Part shown: piece after piece, positions 1 through 9,091 of the stretch
Position numbering within the stretch: position 1 is the stretch's first letter
Layout of the letters: each line of letters opens with the position of its first letter
Source of the DNA: Sphingomonas lutea
Lineage (GTDB): Bacteria; Pseudomonadota; Alphaproteobacteria; Sphingomonadales; Sphingomonadaceae
NCBI RefSeq assembly: GCF_014396785.1
Contig: NZ_CP060718.1
Coordinates: 1,942,501 to 2,006,500, forward strand
Reading direction: 5' to 3'
DNA: 64,000 bases
Translations under genes and position numbers: made by a program
Notes under the pieces: model-generated
Database searches by the model: none
The model's input: only the letters and a program-made list of their open reading frames with translations
What the model was told of the DNA's origin: nothing

Positions 1-1
1 C

Positions 2-1453
2 GGCTTCATCTTCGCGCTCGCCGCCTTTGCCGCGGGCTTCGCGGTCCGCCCCTTCGGCGCGCTTGTGTTCGGCCGCCTGGGTGACCTCGTCGGCCGCAAA
101 TATACCTTCCTCGTGACCATGGGCCTGATGGGCCTGTCGACCTTCCTTGTCGGCCTGCTTCCCAGTTACGCCAGCATCGGCGTCGCCGCACCGATCCTCC
201 TTATCGTCCTTCGCCTGGTGCAGGGCCTCGCGCTGGGCGGGGAATATGGCGGCGCTGCCACCTATGTCGCCGAACATGCGCCGGATGGTCGCCGCGGCTT
301 TTATACAAGCTGGATCCAGACCACTGCGACGCTCGGGCTCTTCGCCGCTCTGCTCGTTGTCATCGGCATCCGCACCACCGTCGGCGAGGACGCATTCCGC
401 GACTGGGCGTGGCGCCTGCCGTTCCTGCTGTCGATCCTGCTGCTCGGCGTATCACTGTGGATCCGCCTGCAGCTCGCCGAAAGCCCCGCGTTCGTGCGGA
501 TGAAGGAGGAAGGCACGCGCTCGAAAGCGCCGATCCGCGAAGCCTTCGGCCGCTGGCCCAACCTCAAGCTCGTTCTCATTGCCTTGTTCGGTGCCGTCGC
601 GGGCCAGGCGGTCGTCTGGTACACCGGCCAATTCTACGCGCTCTTCTTCCTCGAACGCGTGGTCAAGGTCGATCCCGCTGCGGCCAACATCATGATCGCC
701 GTGGCACTGGCGCTGGCGACGCCCTTCTTCATCCTGTTCGGCTGGCTGTCGGACAAGATCGGGCGAAAGCCGATCATCATGGCCGGGTTGCTGCTTGCAG
801 CCGCCACCTATTTTCCCTTGTTCAAGGCGCTCACCGTCGCCGCCAATCCCGCGCTCGCCGCCGCGCAAGCCAGCGCCCCGGTCACCGTCGTCGCTGACCC
901 TGCGACCTGTGCCTTCCAGTTCGACCCCGTCGGCAAGAGCAAATTCGAAAGCCCTTGCGACATCGCCAACTCTTATCTGGCGAAGTCCGGCGTCTCCTAC
1001 GCCAGCCAGGACGGCGCAGCGGGAAGCGCAACCACGGTGCGGATCGGTGCAACCGGCCTCGGCGTGAACGACGCGAAAGCGTTCGAAGCGCAGGCCCGCG
1101 CCGCGCTCGATGCCGCCGGCTATCCCGCCAAGGCCGATCCTGCGGCGATCAACCGCCCGCTGGTCGTCGCCATCCTGTTCCTGCTCGTGCTCTATGTGAC
1201 GATGGTTTACGGGCCGATCGCCGCGCTGCTGGTCGAGCTTTTCCCGACGCGCATCCGCTATACGTCGATGTCCCTACCCTATCACATCGGCAACGGCTGG
1301 TTCGGCGGCTTCCTCCCCGCAACCGCCTTCGCGATCGTCGCCGCGACGGGGAATATCTACAGCGGTCTGTGGTATCCGATCATTATCGCGAGTGCGGGCC
1401 TCATCATCGGGCTTCTGCTGCTCCCCGAAACCCGCGACCGCTCGCTCGACTAA
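2..1453 (+). CDS. MFS metabolite:H+ symporter, 5' truncated by the window
   Basis: This is an inner-membrane secondary transporter of the major facilitator superfamily. The reading frame is open from base 2, so the first transmembrane helices lie outside the window and 483 residues remain. Visible MFS signatures are GRLGDLVGRKYT after TM2 and the repeat GWLSDKIGRKP between TM8 and TM9. The spacing and the strand RLVQGLALGGEYGGAATYVAE are typical of the metabolite:H+ symporter group (ProP, ShiA, KgtP). A long extramembrane insert of about 100 residues (two cysteines near ATCAFQF and ESPCDI) sits between late helices and is unusual for that group; it is probably periplasmic. The stop overlaps the stop of the convergent permease gene by four bases. 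The substrate cannot be told from sequence. Confidence 0.88.
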   Translation, partial: GFIFALAAFAAGFAVRPFGALVFGRLGDLVGRKYTFLVTMGLMGLSTFLVGLLPSYASIGVAAPILLIVLRLVQGLALGGEYGGAATYVAEHAPDGRRGFYTSWIQTTATLGLFAALLVVIGIRTTVGEDAFRDWAWRLPFLLSILLLGVSLWIRLQLAESPAFVRMKEEGTRSKAPIREAFGRWPNLKLVLIALFGAVAGQAVVWYTGQFYALFFLERVVKVDPAAANIMIAVALALATPFFILFGWLSDKIGRKPIIMAGLLLAAATYFPLFKALTVAANPALAAAQASAPVTVVADPATCAFQFDPVGKSKFESPCDIANSYLAKSGVSYASQDGAAGSATTVRIGATGLGVNDAKAFEAQARAALDAAGYPAKADPAAINRPLVVAILFLLVLYVTMVYGPIAALLVELFPTRIRYTSMSLPYHIGNGWFGGFLPATAFAIVAATGNIYSGLWYPIIIASAGLIIGLLLLPETRDRSLD

Positions 1454-2502
1454 CTCTTGCCCTCGCCCGGAATGGGCGTCGGCGTGTCGAGCGTCTCGAT
1501 CACGTAGAGCCGCTTGACCATCACCATCAGCACCACCGCCAGCGGCGCGGCCAGGATCACCCCCAGCGTCCCGAACAAGGTGCCGAATGCGATCAGCGAA
1601 AACAGCAGCACCGCGCCGGGCAGATCCACCGCATATTGCTGGACCAGCGGGGACAGCAAATTGCCCTCGAACTGCTGGATGCCGAAGTACAGAAGCGCCA
1701 CCCACAAAGCGAGGTCGGGGCTGACTGCAAGTGCCAGCAGCAAGGCCGGGATCGCGGCGATGATCGGCCCCGCAAACGGAATGAACTCGAGCAATCCCGC
1801 GGCAAGACCGAGTACGAACGCCGACGGCATCCCCAGGAACCACAGGCCGATGCCCGTCATCAGCCCGACGACGACCATCGCGATCGCCTGGCCCTTCAGC
1901 CACAGGCGAAGCGCGCGGTCGGACTCAAGCAGCGCTTCTTCGGCGATTTCACGGCGCCGCGGCGGCACCAGCTTGATCACGCCGGTGCGGTAGAATTTGG
2001 CCTGCGTCGCAAGATAAATCCCGGCGAAGATCACCACCACCAGGTCGGCGATCCCACCGCCGATCGACATGAGCGTCTGCCCGATCCTTGAGACGCCGCC
2101 GCTGGGCTTGGAAAAGCTCGCCACCAGTTGGTCGAGTTGTGCGCCCAGACCCATGTCGCCGACGCGTTTCTCGAACGCCGCCCAGGCGTCGGGCAATGTC
2201 TCGCGCAAGGTCGTAAGCTGCTGGCTGACCTGCGCCCCGAAAAGGGCAACCATCCCGATCACGCCACCCAGCACGATGAGGATCGACAGGGCAGTCGCGA
2301 CCCCGGCCGGCACCCGCGTGTAATGGCAGATGAGGTCGGCCACCGCGCGGAAGATGGTGGCGATCACCACCGCACCGAACAGCATCAGGAAGATGATCCG
2401 CAGCTGCCACAGCAGGAACAGCAGCGCGGCAAGCCCAAGGACGATGAGCACGCGGCGAACGAAGATGTGCTCGCTCTGGCCGTCTTTCTTTGTCGCCGCC
2501 AT
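1450..2502 (-). CDS. AI-2E family (PerM/YdiK-like) transporter
   Basis: A 350-residue polytopic inner-membrane protein of the AI-2E/PerM family. An N-terminal pair of helices (about 15-75) is followed by a soluble segment (about 80-150, AQVSQQLTTLRETLPDAW) and a C-terminal run of five or six helices. The family signature GLLEFIPFAGPIIAAIPA is present, as is the terminal LAAPLAVVLMVMVKRLYV. Members export small molecules or act as Na+/H+ antiporters; few substrates are known. It stands alone on the minus strand, with about 70 bases to the E2 gene upstream. The ATG at 2500-2502 gives a normal family length. Confidence 0.87.
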   Translation of the reverse strand: MAATKKDGQSEHIFVRRVLIVLGLAALLFLLWQLRIIFLMLFGAVVIATIFRAVADLICHYTRVPAGVATALSILIVLGGVIGMVALFGAQVSQQLTTLRETLPDAWAAFEKRVGDMGLGAQLDQLVASFSKPSGGVSRIGQTLMSIGGGIADLVVVIFAGIYLATQAKFYRTGVIKLVPPRRREIAEEALLESDRALRLWLKGQAIAMVVVGLMTGIGLWFLGMPSAFVLGLAAGLLEFIPFAGPIIAAIPALLLALAVSPDLALWVALLYFGIQQFEGNLLSPLVQQYAVDLPGAVLLFSLIAFGTLFGTLGVILAAPLAVVLMVMVKRLYVIETLDTPTPIPGEGKS

Positions 2503-2570
2503 GCCCTACTCCGCTGCTACTCGGCGATGAAAGCGCTGAAACGGCTAACTGTTCCGCCTTGGCAACGAGT

Positions 2571-3782
2571 TCAGTCGGCCGGCCACGTTTCGATGATCTC
2601 GACGAAGCGCGACAGCCAGGCGTTGGTCTGGTGCCCGTCGACCACGCGATGGTCGATGGTCAGCGTCACATAAGCCATCGGCCGGATGAGGATCGCGTCC
2701 TGCCCTCCGATCGTGCGGACCACCACGCGCTTATCCAGCTTGCCGACGCCCAGGATCGCCGCCTGCCCCTGATGGAGGATGATCGGCGCGGCGAGCAGGC
2801 TGCCCGACACACCATGGTTGGAAATGGTGAAGCTCCCGCCCGAAACGTCGGCGCGGTCGAGCTTGCCGTCGCGAGCTTTGGTCGTGAGTGCGTTGAGCCG
2901 CTCGCCAATCGCTTCAAGCGACAATGATCCGGCATCCTTAACCACCGGCACGACCAAGCCCTTTTCGCCGAGCGCGGTGCCGACGCCGATGTCGATCGTC
3001 GGCGCAATCGCAATGCGGTCTTCTTCCCAACGCCCGTTGATCGCCGGGGCCACCGCCATCGCCTCCGCCGCGGCTTTCACGATATAGGCGGTGTAGCTGA
3101 GCTTCATCCCCCGCGCGGCGAGCGCCGCCTTGTGCGCGGCAATCGCGGAAAAATCCGCCTCGAACAAAGCCGTGACGTGCGGCGCGTCGGTCACCGCGCG
3201 CACCATATTTTCGGCAATCGTGCGCCGCATCCGGTCGTGCGGAATGTCCTGCGCGGAAAAGTGCCGCGGCTGCGCGGTGGTCGGCTCACCGACACTCACC
3301 GTCGTCGCACTGGCCACCGCGCGGTCGACATCCTCGCGGGTGACCCGCCCGTTGCGCCCGGTTCCCGAAATGCGCGCCGGGTCGATGCCATGCTGCAGGC
3401 ACGCGCGGCGAACCGAGGGCGATAAACGGGCTTCTTGCCCTCCTCCAACCTCGTTCGTCCTGAGCGAAGTCGAAGGGCGCTCTGCCACGCCTTGCGCCAC
3501 ACGCCCTTCGACTTCGCGCTCCGCGCTCCGCTCAGGACGAACGGATGTTTGTTCGCTGCTAATCCGCCCCAGCACCGCCCCCGGCACCGCCTCGGCATCG
3601 GTCTCAAGCAAAATCTCGCTCAGCACCCCCGCCGCCGGCGCGGGCACCTCCTGAGTCACCTTGTCGGTTTCAAGCTCGACCAGGGGATCGTTCTCTGCGA
3701 CCGCATCGCCAACCCGCTTGAGCCAAGCGCGCACCACCGCCTTGGTCCCCTCCTGCTCATCGGGAACGCGCACTTCGATCAT
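2571..3782 (-). CDS. 2-oxo-acid dehydrogenase E2 (dihydrolipoamide acyltransferase)
   Basis: E2 of a 2-oxo-acid dehydrogenase complex; it transfers the acyl group from E1 to CoA via lipoate. Residues 1-75 are the lipoyl domain with the lipoylation lysine in ELETDKVTQE (Lys41). Residues about 115-155 are the E1/E3-binding domain (LSPSVRRACLQHGIDPARIS). The rest is the catalytic core ending in DHRVVDGHQ with the active-site His near 378. The linker between lipoyl and binding domains (about 79-113) is encoded by a palindromic intergenic repeat (see 3452-3543). One base separates it from the E1 stop, so both are surely co-transcribed. No E3 gene is nearby; the housekeeping lipoamide dehydrogenase probably serves. 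Branched-chain or aryl substrate is likely from context. Confidence 0.93.
   Translation of the reverse strand: MIEVRVPDEQEGTKAVVRAWLKRVGDAVAENDPLVELETDKVTQEVPAPAAGVLSEILLETDAEAVPGAVLGRISSEQTSVRPERSAEREVEGRVAQGVAERPSTSLRTNEVGGGQEARLSPSVRRACLQHGIDPARISGTGRNGRVTREDVDRAVASATTVSVGEPTTAQPRHFSAQDIPHDRMRRTIAENMVRAVTDAPHVTALFEADFSAIAAHKAALAARGMKLSYTAYIVKAAAEAMAVAPAINGRWEEDRIAIAPTIDIGVGTALGEKGLVVPVVKDAGSLSLEAIGERLNALTTKARDGKLDRADVSGGSFTISNHGVSGSLLAAPIILHQGQAAILGVGKLDKRVVVRTIGGQDAILIRPMAYVTLTIDHRVVDGHQTNAWLSRFVEIIETWPAD
3452..3543. repeat. Palindromic mobile repeat inserted in frame in the E2 linker
   Basis: The ends CGTTCGTCCTGAGCG and its complement CGCTCAGGACGAACG form a long inverted repeat with inner arms carrying GAAGTCGAAGGGCG. 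Related copies or halves occur at 8173-8240, 9384-9502, 11774-11891, 35967-36000 and 51706-51761. Here it is 92 bases inside the E2 gene and leaves the frame open, adding roughly 30 residues rich in Arg, Glu and Ser to a flexible linker. Confidence 0.85.
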
Positions 3783-3783
3783 T

Positions 3784-5835
3784 TCAAAATCCCACCAACC
3801 GATCGATCTCCGCGCGGATGCTCGCTGGCGACGGCAGCGCCCATTCCATCAGCTTGGGATGATGCGGGCTCGGGATGTCCGGCATTGTGACGCGCGCGAC
3901 CGGCGCGTCGAGATCGAGAAAGGCTTCGTCCGCAACCACCGCGGCAATCTCCGCGCCAAAGCCGCCCGTGCGCAAATCCTCGTGCACGATCAGGCAGCGG
4001 CGCGTGCGCCGCACGCTCGCCAGCACCATCTCCCGATCCCACGGCATCAAAGTCCGCAAGTCGATCACATCGGCGCTGACACCCTCCGCCGCCGCCTCGC
4101 AGCGCGGCACCATCGCGCCCCAGGTGACGATCGTGATCTTGTCGCCCTCGCGCGTCTTCTTCGCTCGCCCGAACGGCAGCACGTAATCATCGCCGGGCCA
4201 GGCCCGCCGCGCCCAACTGTCGTCGAGCATCGCACGATGTTCGAAAAACAGCACCGGGTCGTTGCCGCGCAGGCTTCCGCGCAGCAGCCCGACGGCATCC
4301 TCGGCATTGCTTGGCACCGCGACCTTCCAGCCGGGATTGTGCACGAACTCGACCTCGTTGGTCATCGAATGCCACGGGTCGCCGCCTTTGAAGAAGCCGC
4401 CCGGCACGCGCAGCACCATCGGCGCGGCAAAGCGGTTGTTTGTGCGCCAGCGCATCGTCCCGCAGTCGTGGATCTGCTCAGTTGCCGGCTCGGCATATTT
4501 GCGGAACTGGATTTCGGGCACGGGCATCAGGCCCGCCAGCGCCATCCCCACCGCGCGCCCGACGATCCCTTCCTCGTTGAGCGACGTGTCGAACACCCGC
4601 TCGCGACCGAACTTTTCCTGCAGCCCAAGCGTCACCGCATGGACGCCGCCCTTGGGCCCGACATCCTCGCCGAACACCAGCATGCGCGGATTGGCTTGTA
4701 GCTCCTGGTCGAGCACGCGGCGGATCGCGGTCACCATGTTGATCCGCTGGCCCTCCGGCGCAGGCGTGTCGGTGGTGCCGTCCAGGCTCAGCCCCGCCCC
4801 GCCACCGACCTGCTGCATCTCGCCTTCGAAAAAGACGTTGCGCGTGACATTCTCGGGCAACGACACGCCACGCGCTTCGGCCTTGGTACGCGCCGCCTCG
4901 ACCTGCCACGCGGTCTCGCGCTCGATATCGGCCCATTGCTGCTCGCCGATCTGCATCTTCTCGCAATGTGCCTTGAGCTTGGGCAGCGGATCGCGCGCCC
5001 ATTCGGCCGCGATCTCGTCCTCGCTCTTGTAGGTCTGCGTGTCCTGGAAGCTATGCCCCTCCAGCCGCGGGACGGTCAGCCGCAGCAGCGCCGGCGCGCG
5101 GTTGCCCCGCACGTGGCTGACCGCGGCGTTCACCAGGCGCGCCGCCTCGACCGGATCGGTCCCGTCGCCGTTGAAGATCGTCAGCCCGCTGAAGCTTTCG
5201 AGATTGGCGGCAATGTCGCGCCCGGGTGTTTGATAATCCGACGTGACAGAGATGCCGTAGCCATTGTCCTCGACGTAAATGAGCAGCGGCAATTGTTGCG
5301 TTGTAGCAATTGTTACCGCAGACCAAAATCCCCCGGTCGCGCAGCTCGCATCGCCGCCAAGCACTAGGGCGATCGCATCGTCCGGCCCGTCCTTGAGCAC
5401 CTGCTGCTTATACGCAATCGCCTGCGCCCAGCCGGCTGCCGGCGTATATTGCGCCCCCACCCCGCCGCACATCGGCAGCGCGTGCGCGCCGCCGGGGTTT
5501 GGATAGTTGAACACGACGCCGATATCGCGCCCGTCCGAATATCCGCCCGCCAGGCCCATGCCCGATCCCAGCGCATCCGCCAGCGGCACGCCGAGCGCGA
5601 GCAGCAACGGTCGCGAGCGATAATAGCCGCACGCTGCGTCGCCGTCCTTGAGCTGCATGCCGAGCAGCACCTGCGCCATGTCGTGCCCGCGCGCGCTGAA
5701 CTGGTAGAGCACCTTCTTGGCGGGGACGAGCTCCTGCTCCTCCAGCCGGTCCATCTCGCGGCTGGTCAGCACCAGCCGCGCAACCTCGCGCCAATCCACG
5801 TCGGCCGTCACCTTGCCCGGGTCGCGCTCAGCCAT
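3784..5835 (-). CDS. 2-oxo-acid dehydrogenase E1, fused alpha and beta subunits
   Basis: Thiamine-diphosphate enzyme that decarboxylates a 2-oxo acid and acylates E2 lipoate. At 683 residues it fuses the alpha chain (about 20-340) to the beta chain (about 365-680). The alpha half carries the ThDP motif GGDASC...EDNGYGIS and the loop HSFQDTQTYKSEDE. The beta half carries VFGEDVGPKGG, SLNEEGIVGRAVGMALAG and VPSNAEDAVGLL. Fused E1 chains of this type are known in branched-chain-like complexes. The gene overlaps the aminotransferase upstream by eight bases and is followed by E2 after one base, so a 2-oxo acid made by the aminotransferase is the probable substrate. Branched-chain and aryl-pyruvate substrates cannot be told apart by eye. 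Confidence 0.92.
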   Translation of the reverse strand: MAERDPGKVTADVDWREVARLVLTSREMDRLEEQELVPAKKVLYQFSARGHDMAQVLLGMQLKDGDAACGYYRSRPLLLALGVPLADALGSGMGLAGGYSDGRDIGVVFNYPNPGGAHALPMCGGVGAQYTPAAGWAQAIAYKQQVLKDGPDDAIALVLGGDASCATGGFWSAVTIATTQQLPLLIYVEDNGYGISVTSDYQTPGRDIAANLESFSGLTIFNGDGTDPVEAARLVNAAVSHVRGNRAPALLRLTVPRLEGHSFQDTQTYKSEDEIAAEWARDPLPKLKAHCEKMQIGEQQWADIERETAWQVEAARTKAEARGVSLPENVTRNVFFEGEMQQVGGGAGLSLDGTTDTPAPEGQRINMVTAIRRVLDQELQANPRMLVFGEDVGPKGGVHAVTLGLQEKFGRERVFDTSLNEEGIVGRAVGMALAGLMPVPEIQFRKYAEPATEQIHDCGTMRWRTNNRFAAPMVLRVPGGFFKGGDPWHSMTNEVEFVHNPGWKVAVPSNAEDAVGLLRGSLRGNDPVLFFEHRAMLDDSWARRAWPGDDYVLPFGRAKKTREGDKITIVTWGAMVPRCEAAAEGVSADVIDLRTLMPWDREMVLASVRRTRRCLIVHEDLRTGGFGAEIAAVVADEAFLDLDAPVARVTMPDIPSPHHPKLMEWALPSPASIRAEIDRLVGF

Positions 5836-7027
5836 TCAGCGCCTCGACCACCGCGGCGGTAAATCGGTCGATCTGGTCGTCGCTGAGGCCGACCACGTTG
5901 AAGCGCCCGCTGTCGGCCATGTAGATCGCATGATCCTCGCGCAGCTTGAGCACTTGCTCGCGGCTCAGCGGGAGCATCGAGAACATGCCCCACTGCCGCC
6001 CGATGAAGGCCAGCCGCGGGTCAGCCGCGGCAAGGCGCTGGCGAACCGCATTGATGCGATCGCGCATCGCGGTCAGCTCGACAAGCCAATCGGCCTTGAG
6101 CGCAGCATCGTCGAGGATGATCCGCACGCACGCCGCGCCATGATCGGGCGGCATCGACCACATCTCTCGCGCGCGCATGGACACATGCTTCATCGCCAGC
6201 GCGGTCGCGCTTTCCGACCCCGTCTTCACGAACAAGGATCCGACGCGGTCGCGATAGACGCTGAAATTCTTGTCGCAGCTTTGCGCGATCACGACCTCGT
6301 CGCACGTCTCGAGCATCAGCCGGACGCCGAACGCATCCTCGTCGAGTCCGCGCCCAAAGCCTTGATAGGCAATGTCGACGAATGGGATCAGCCCGCGCTT
6401 GGCGACGATCCGCGCAACTTCACGCCACTGATCTTCATCAAGGTCGGCGCCTGTCGGGTTGTGGCAGCAGCCGTGGAGCAGCGCGACATCGCCCGCGTTG
6501 GCCGCGGACAGCGCATCGACCATCGCGTCAAAGCGGATGCTGCCCTGCCCGCGCTCGTAATAAGGATATTCGGCGACTTCGAGCCCCACGGCGCGGATGA
6601 TCGGCGGGTGGTTGGGCCAGGTGGGCGTGCCGACGTGGACCCGCGCCGACGGAATGGCCAGCGCCAGAAGCTCGAACCCCAGGCGGAGCGCGCCGCAGCC
6701 GCCGGGCGTCTGCAATCCGGCGATCCGCGCATCGTCTGCCAGCGGCCCGAGCAGGATCGGGCGCAACAGCTCGGCATAGCGCTTGTCGCCCTGCATCCCG
6801 AGATAGGCCTTGGTCTCCTGCGTCTCGCGCAGGATCTCCTCGGCCCGCTTGATCACCTTCAGGATCGGCGTGTTGCCCGCGCCGTCGCGGAACACCCCGA
6901 CGCCGACGTCGATCTTCTCGGGCCGCGGATCCGCCGCGCACAATGTGATCAGCTGGAGGAGCGAATCGCTTTCGACCTCGGGAAGGTCCGCGAGGGGGCT
7001 ATGACGCGCTTGCGTGTCGCTCAACAT
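5828..7027 (-). CDS. Aromatic amino acid aminotransferase (class I/II)
   Basis: PLP-dependent transaminase of fold type I, 399 residues, close to the AspC/TyrB subgroup. Key features are VDVGVGV-type N-terminus (KIDVGVGVFRDGAGNTP), GGCGALRLGFELL, CCHNPTGADLDEDQW with the NPTG motif, and the PLP lysine in SCDKNFSVYRDRVG. The C-terminal GMFSMLPLSREQV and YMADSGRFNVVGLS match the subgroup's substrate-binding end. It overlaps the E1 start by eight bases and lies 45 bases after paaE, all on one strand. I infer that it makes phenylpyruvate (or another aryl-pyruvate) for the following dehydrogenase. The short gap before it holds a small CCCCG/CGGGG hairpin. Confidence 0.93.
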   Translation of the reverse strand: MLSDTQARHSPLADLPEVESDSLLQLITLCAADPRPEKIDVGVGVFRDGAGNTPILKVIKRAEEILRETQETKAYLGMQGDKRYAELLRPILLGPLADDARIAGLQTPGGCGALRLGFELLALAIPSARVHVGTPTWPNHPPIIRAVGLEVAEYPYYERGQGSIRFDAMVDALSAANAGDVALLHGCCHNPTGADLDEDQWREVARIVAKRGLIPFVDIAYQGFGRGLDEDAFGVRLMLETCDEVVIAQSCDKNFSVYRDRVGSLFVKTGSESATALAMKHVSMRAREMWSMPPDHGAACVRIILDDAALKADWLVELTAMRDRINAVRQRLAAADPRLAFIGRQWGMFSMLPLSREQVLKLREDHAIYMADSGRFNVVGLSDDQIDRFTAAVVEALNG

Positions 7028-7072
7028 GCAGCGGCGATTAGCGTGTCTCGTTCCCCGACGAAAGCCGGGGGT

Positions 7073-8146
7073 TCAGGCGTCGTAATCCACCGCCACGCCG
7101 TCCCCCACAGGCACCGACTGGCAGGTCAGCACATAGCCTGCAGCAACCTCCTCGTCGGTCAGGCCGTAGCGCGCCGCCATTTCGACCTTGCCGGAGGTTA
7201 CGCGCGCCCGGCACGTCGCGCACACCCCCGCCTTGCACGCGAAGGGCGCCGGCAGGCCGGACTCGCGCGCACTGTCGAGGATGTTGCCGGCGGTGAAGGG
7301 CACCTTGCGCGTCCGGCCGTCCAGCGTGACCGACATGCTGACGCCCGCCGCCTGCGTCTGCAGCTGCGCCATCTCCGCCGCGAGCGCGGCCGAGGGCCGG
7401 CCCGCGGTAAAGCGCTCGATATGGATGCGCTCCTTGGGCACATCACGCTCGAGCAACGCGGCTTCGGCGGCGTCCATCATCGGCCCGGGGCCGCAGATGA
7501 ACCATTCGCCGATCGCGGCCGGATCCCCGATCAGCTGGTCGATCGCCGCGCCGCACGTCGCCTGGTCGAGCATGCCGTTGAATAGCTCGACATCCTGCTC
7601 CTCGTCGCTGAGGAAGTGATACAGCTCGAACCGCCCGAGATAGCGGTCCTTGAGTGCCGCCAGCGCCTCAAGGAAAATCACCGAGCTGCTGTCGCGATTG
7701 CCGTAGAAAAGCGTGAAGCGACTGCACGGTTCGACCGAAAGCGCCGTGCGGATGAGCGAGATGATCGGCGTAATCCCCGATCCGCCGGCAAAGCCGACAT
7801 AATGCCGCGACTGCGCGGCATCGAACGGCACGGTGAAGCTGCCGTGCGGCGGCATCACCGCCAGCCGCTGCCCGGGCTTCAACTCCTCCGCCACCCAATT
7901 GGAAAAGACCCCGCCCGCGATGCGCTTGACGGTCACCATCAGCTGGTTGTCGGCGGGCGCGGTGCACAACGAATAGTTGCGCCGCACTTCCTCGTCGCCG
8001 ACGATCCCCATCAAGGTCAGATGCTGCCCCGCCTTGAATCGGAACGCCTCGGCCAGCTCGGGCGGGACCTTGAAGCGGATCGACACCGCTTCGTCGGTCT
8101 CAGGCACGATCTCCTCGATCTCCAGCGCGTGGAAATGCTCGGCCAT
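7073..8146 (-). CDS. paaE: 1,2-phenylacetyl-CoA epoxidase, reductase subunit PaaE
   Basis: Reductase that passes electrons from NAD(P)H to the di-iron epoxidase PaaABC(D). Of 357 residues, about 1-105 form the FAD domain (RRNYSLCTAP), about 105-235 the nicotinamide domain (GFAGGSGITPIISLIRTAL, FICGPGPMMDA), and the C-terminus a plant-type 2Fe-2S ferredoxin domain with CKAGVCATC and a distal Cys in VLTCQS. Length and domain order match PaaE. It follows paaC, but no paaD lies between; a palindromic repeat fills the 106-base gap. Confidence 0.95.
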   Translation of the reverse strand: MAEHFHALEIEEIVPETDEAVSIRFKVPPELAEAFRFKAGQHLTLMGIVGDEEVRRNYSLCTAPADNQLMVTVKRIAGGVFSNWVAEELKPGQRLAVMPPHGSFTVPFDAAQSRHYVGFAGGSGITPIISLIRTALSVEPCSRFTLFYGNRDSSSVIFLEALAALKDRYLGRFELYHFLSDEEQDVELFNGMLDQATCGAAIDQLIGDPAAIGEWFICGPGPMMDAAEAALLERDVPKERIHIERFTAGRPSAALAAEMAQLQTQAAGVSMSVTLDGRTRKVPFTAGNILDSARESGLPAPFACKAGVCATCRARVTSGKVEMAARYGLTDEEVAAGYVLTCQSVPVGDGVAVDYDA

Positions 8147-8172
8147 CAGCTTAGCGTGCTCGTATCCAAAAC

Positions 8173-8240
8173 CGTTTGTGTCGAGCGAAGTCGAGACACG
8201 TCGGCGTCAACGTCCCTCGACTTCGCTCGGGACGAACGGG
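8173..8240. repeat. Palindromic repeat in the paaC-paaE gap
   Basis: Arms GTGTCGAGCGAAGTCGAG and CTCGACTTCGCTCGGGAC surround a short loop. It belongs to the same family as the copy in the E2 gene. It occupies the site where paaD would normally be found. Confidence 0.75.
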
Positions 8241-8252
8241 TGGGGAACTCAC

Positions 8253-9091
8253 TTACCACTTGGCGTCGGGGTAGGCGCGCGGCAGATATTGCATCACCGC
8301 CAGCAAATGGCCGAGATGCTCGCTGTGATGGCCACGACGCCCGCCCAGGATCGGCCGCTGGTCGGGCGGCATCGTCAGCTTCGCTTCAGCCAGCACCGCT
8401 TCGATCGCGTTGTAATATTCGGTCTCGAACCCGCGCGGATCGGGCACCGTCTGGCGCGCGATCATTTCCTCCAGGCTCTCATCGACCTCGAACAGCTCGG
8501 GCACGAAGCGCCAGCACCAGTCGATGCCCTCGGCCATGCGCCGCGCGCTTTCCTCGGTCCCGTCGCCCAGCCGGATCACCCATTCGCCCGCCAGCTCGCG
8601 GTGATAGGCGACTTCCTTGACCGCCTTGGCCGCCAGTTCGCGCAGGAACGTGTCGGGGCTCTCGGTCAGCTCGCGATAGAGCAGGTGCTGCCACGTCGAG
8701 AACAGAAGCTGGCGCGCCATCGTCTGCGCGAAATCGCCGTTGGGCTGTTCGACCAGCAGGCAATTCTTGAAATCGAGCACGTCGCGCCGAAACGCCAGCT
8801 CGTCCGCATCGCCATTATTGGCGTGGCCGAGCAGCAGCGTCGCCTGCCCGATGAGGTCGAGCGATAGGTTGGTCAGCGACAGGTCGACTTCCAGCGCCGG
8901 CGCGTGCCCGCACCATTCCCCAGTCGCTGGCCAAGGATCAGCGAGTCATCGCCCAGCCGCATCAGATAATCATAATAGACGTCCTCGAGCGGGTCGCGGA
9001 CCATCGTGACGTCCTCATCGAACGCGCCATGGTCCGGCGCGACCTTGGCCTTGTCGATCACGTCTTTTTCGTAGGAGGGGAGCGAGGGCAT
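8253..9091 (-). CDS. paaC: 1,2-phenylacetyl-CoA epoxidase PaaC, frameshift at 8918-8921
   Basis: Structural di-iron-like subunit that pairs with PaaA. The ATG at 9089-9091 overlaps the paaB stop (TAATG). The first frame reads to YYDYLMRLGDDSLILGQRLG; the remainder (WCGHAPALEVDL, then NNGDADELAFRRDVLDFKN to YLPRAYPDAKW) is in the next frame. Adding one G to the four-G run restores GQRLGEWCGHAPALEVDL and a 279-residue protein of normal length. The C-terminal part keeps the FSTWQHLLYRELTESPDTFL and KAVKEVAYHRELAGEWVIRLGD-type family blocks. Either a sequencing error or a recent null allele; an error is more likely given the other sites in the window. Confidence 0.9.
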
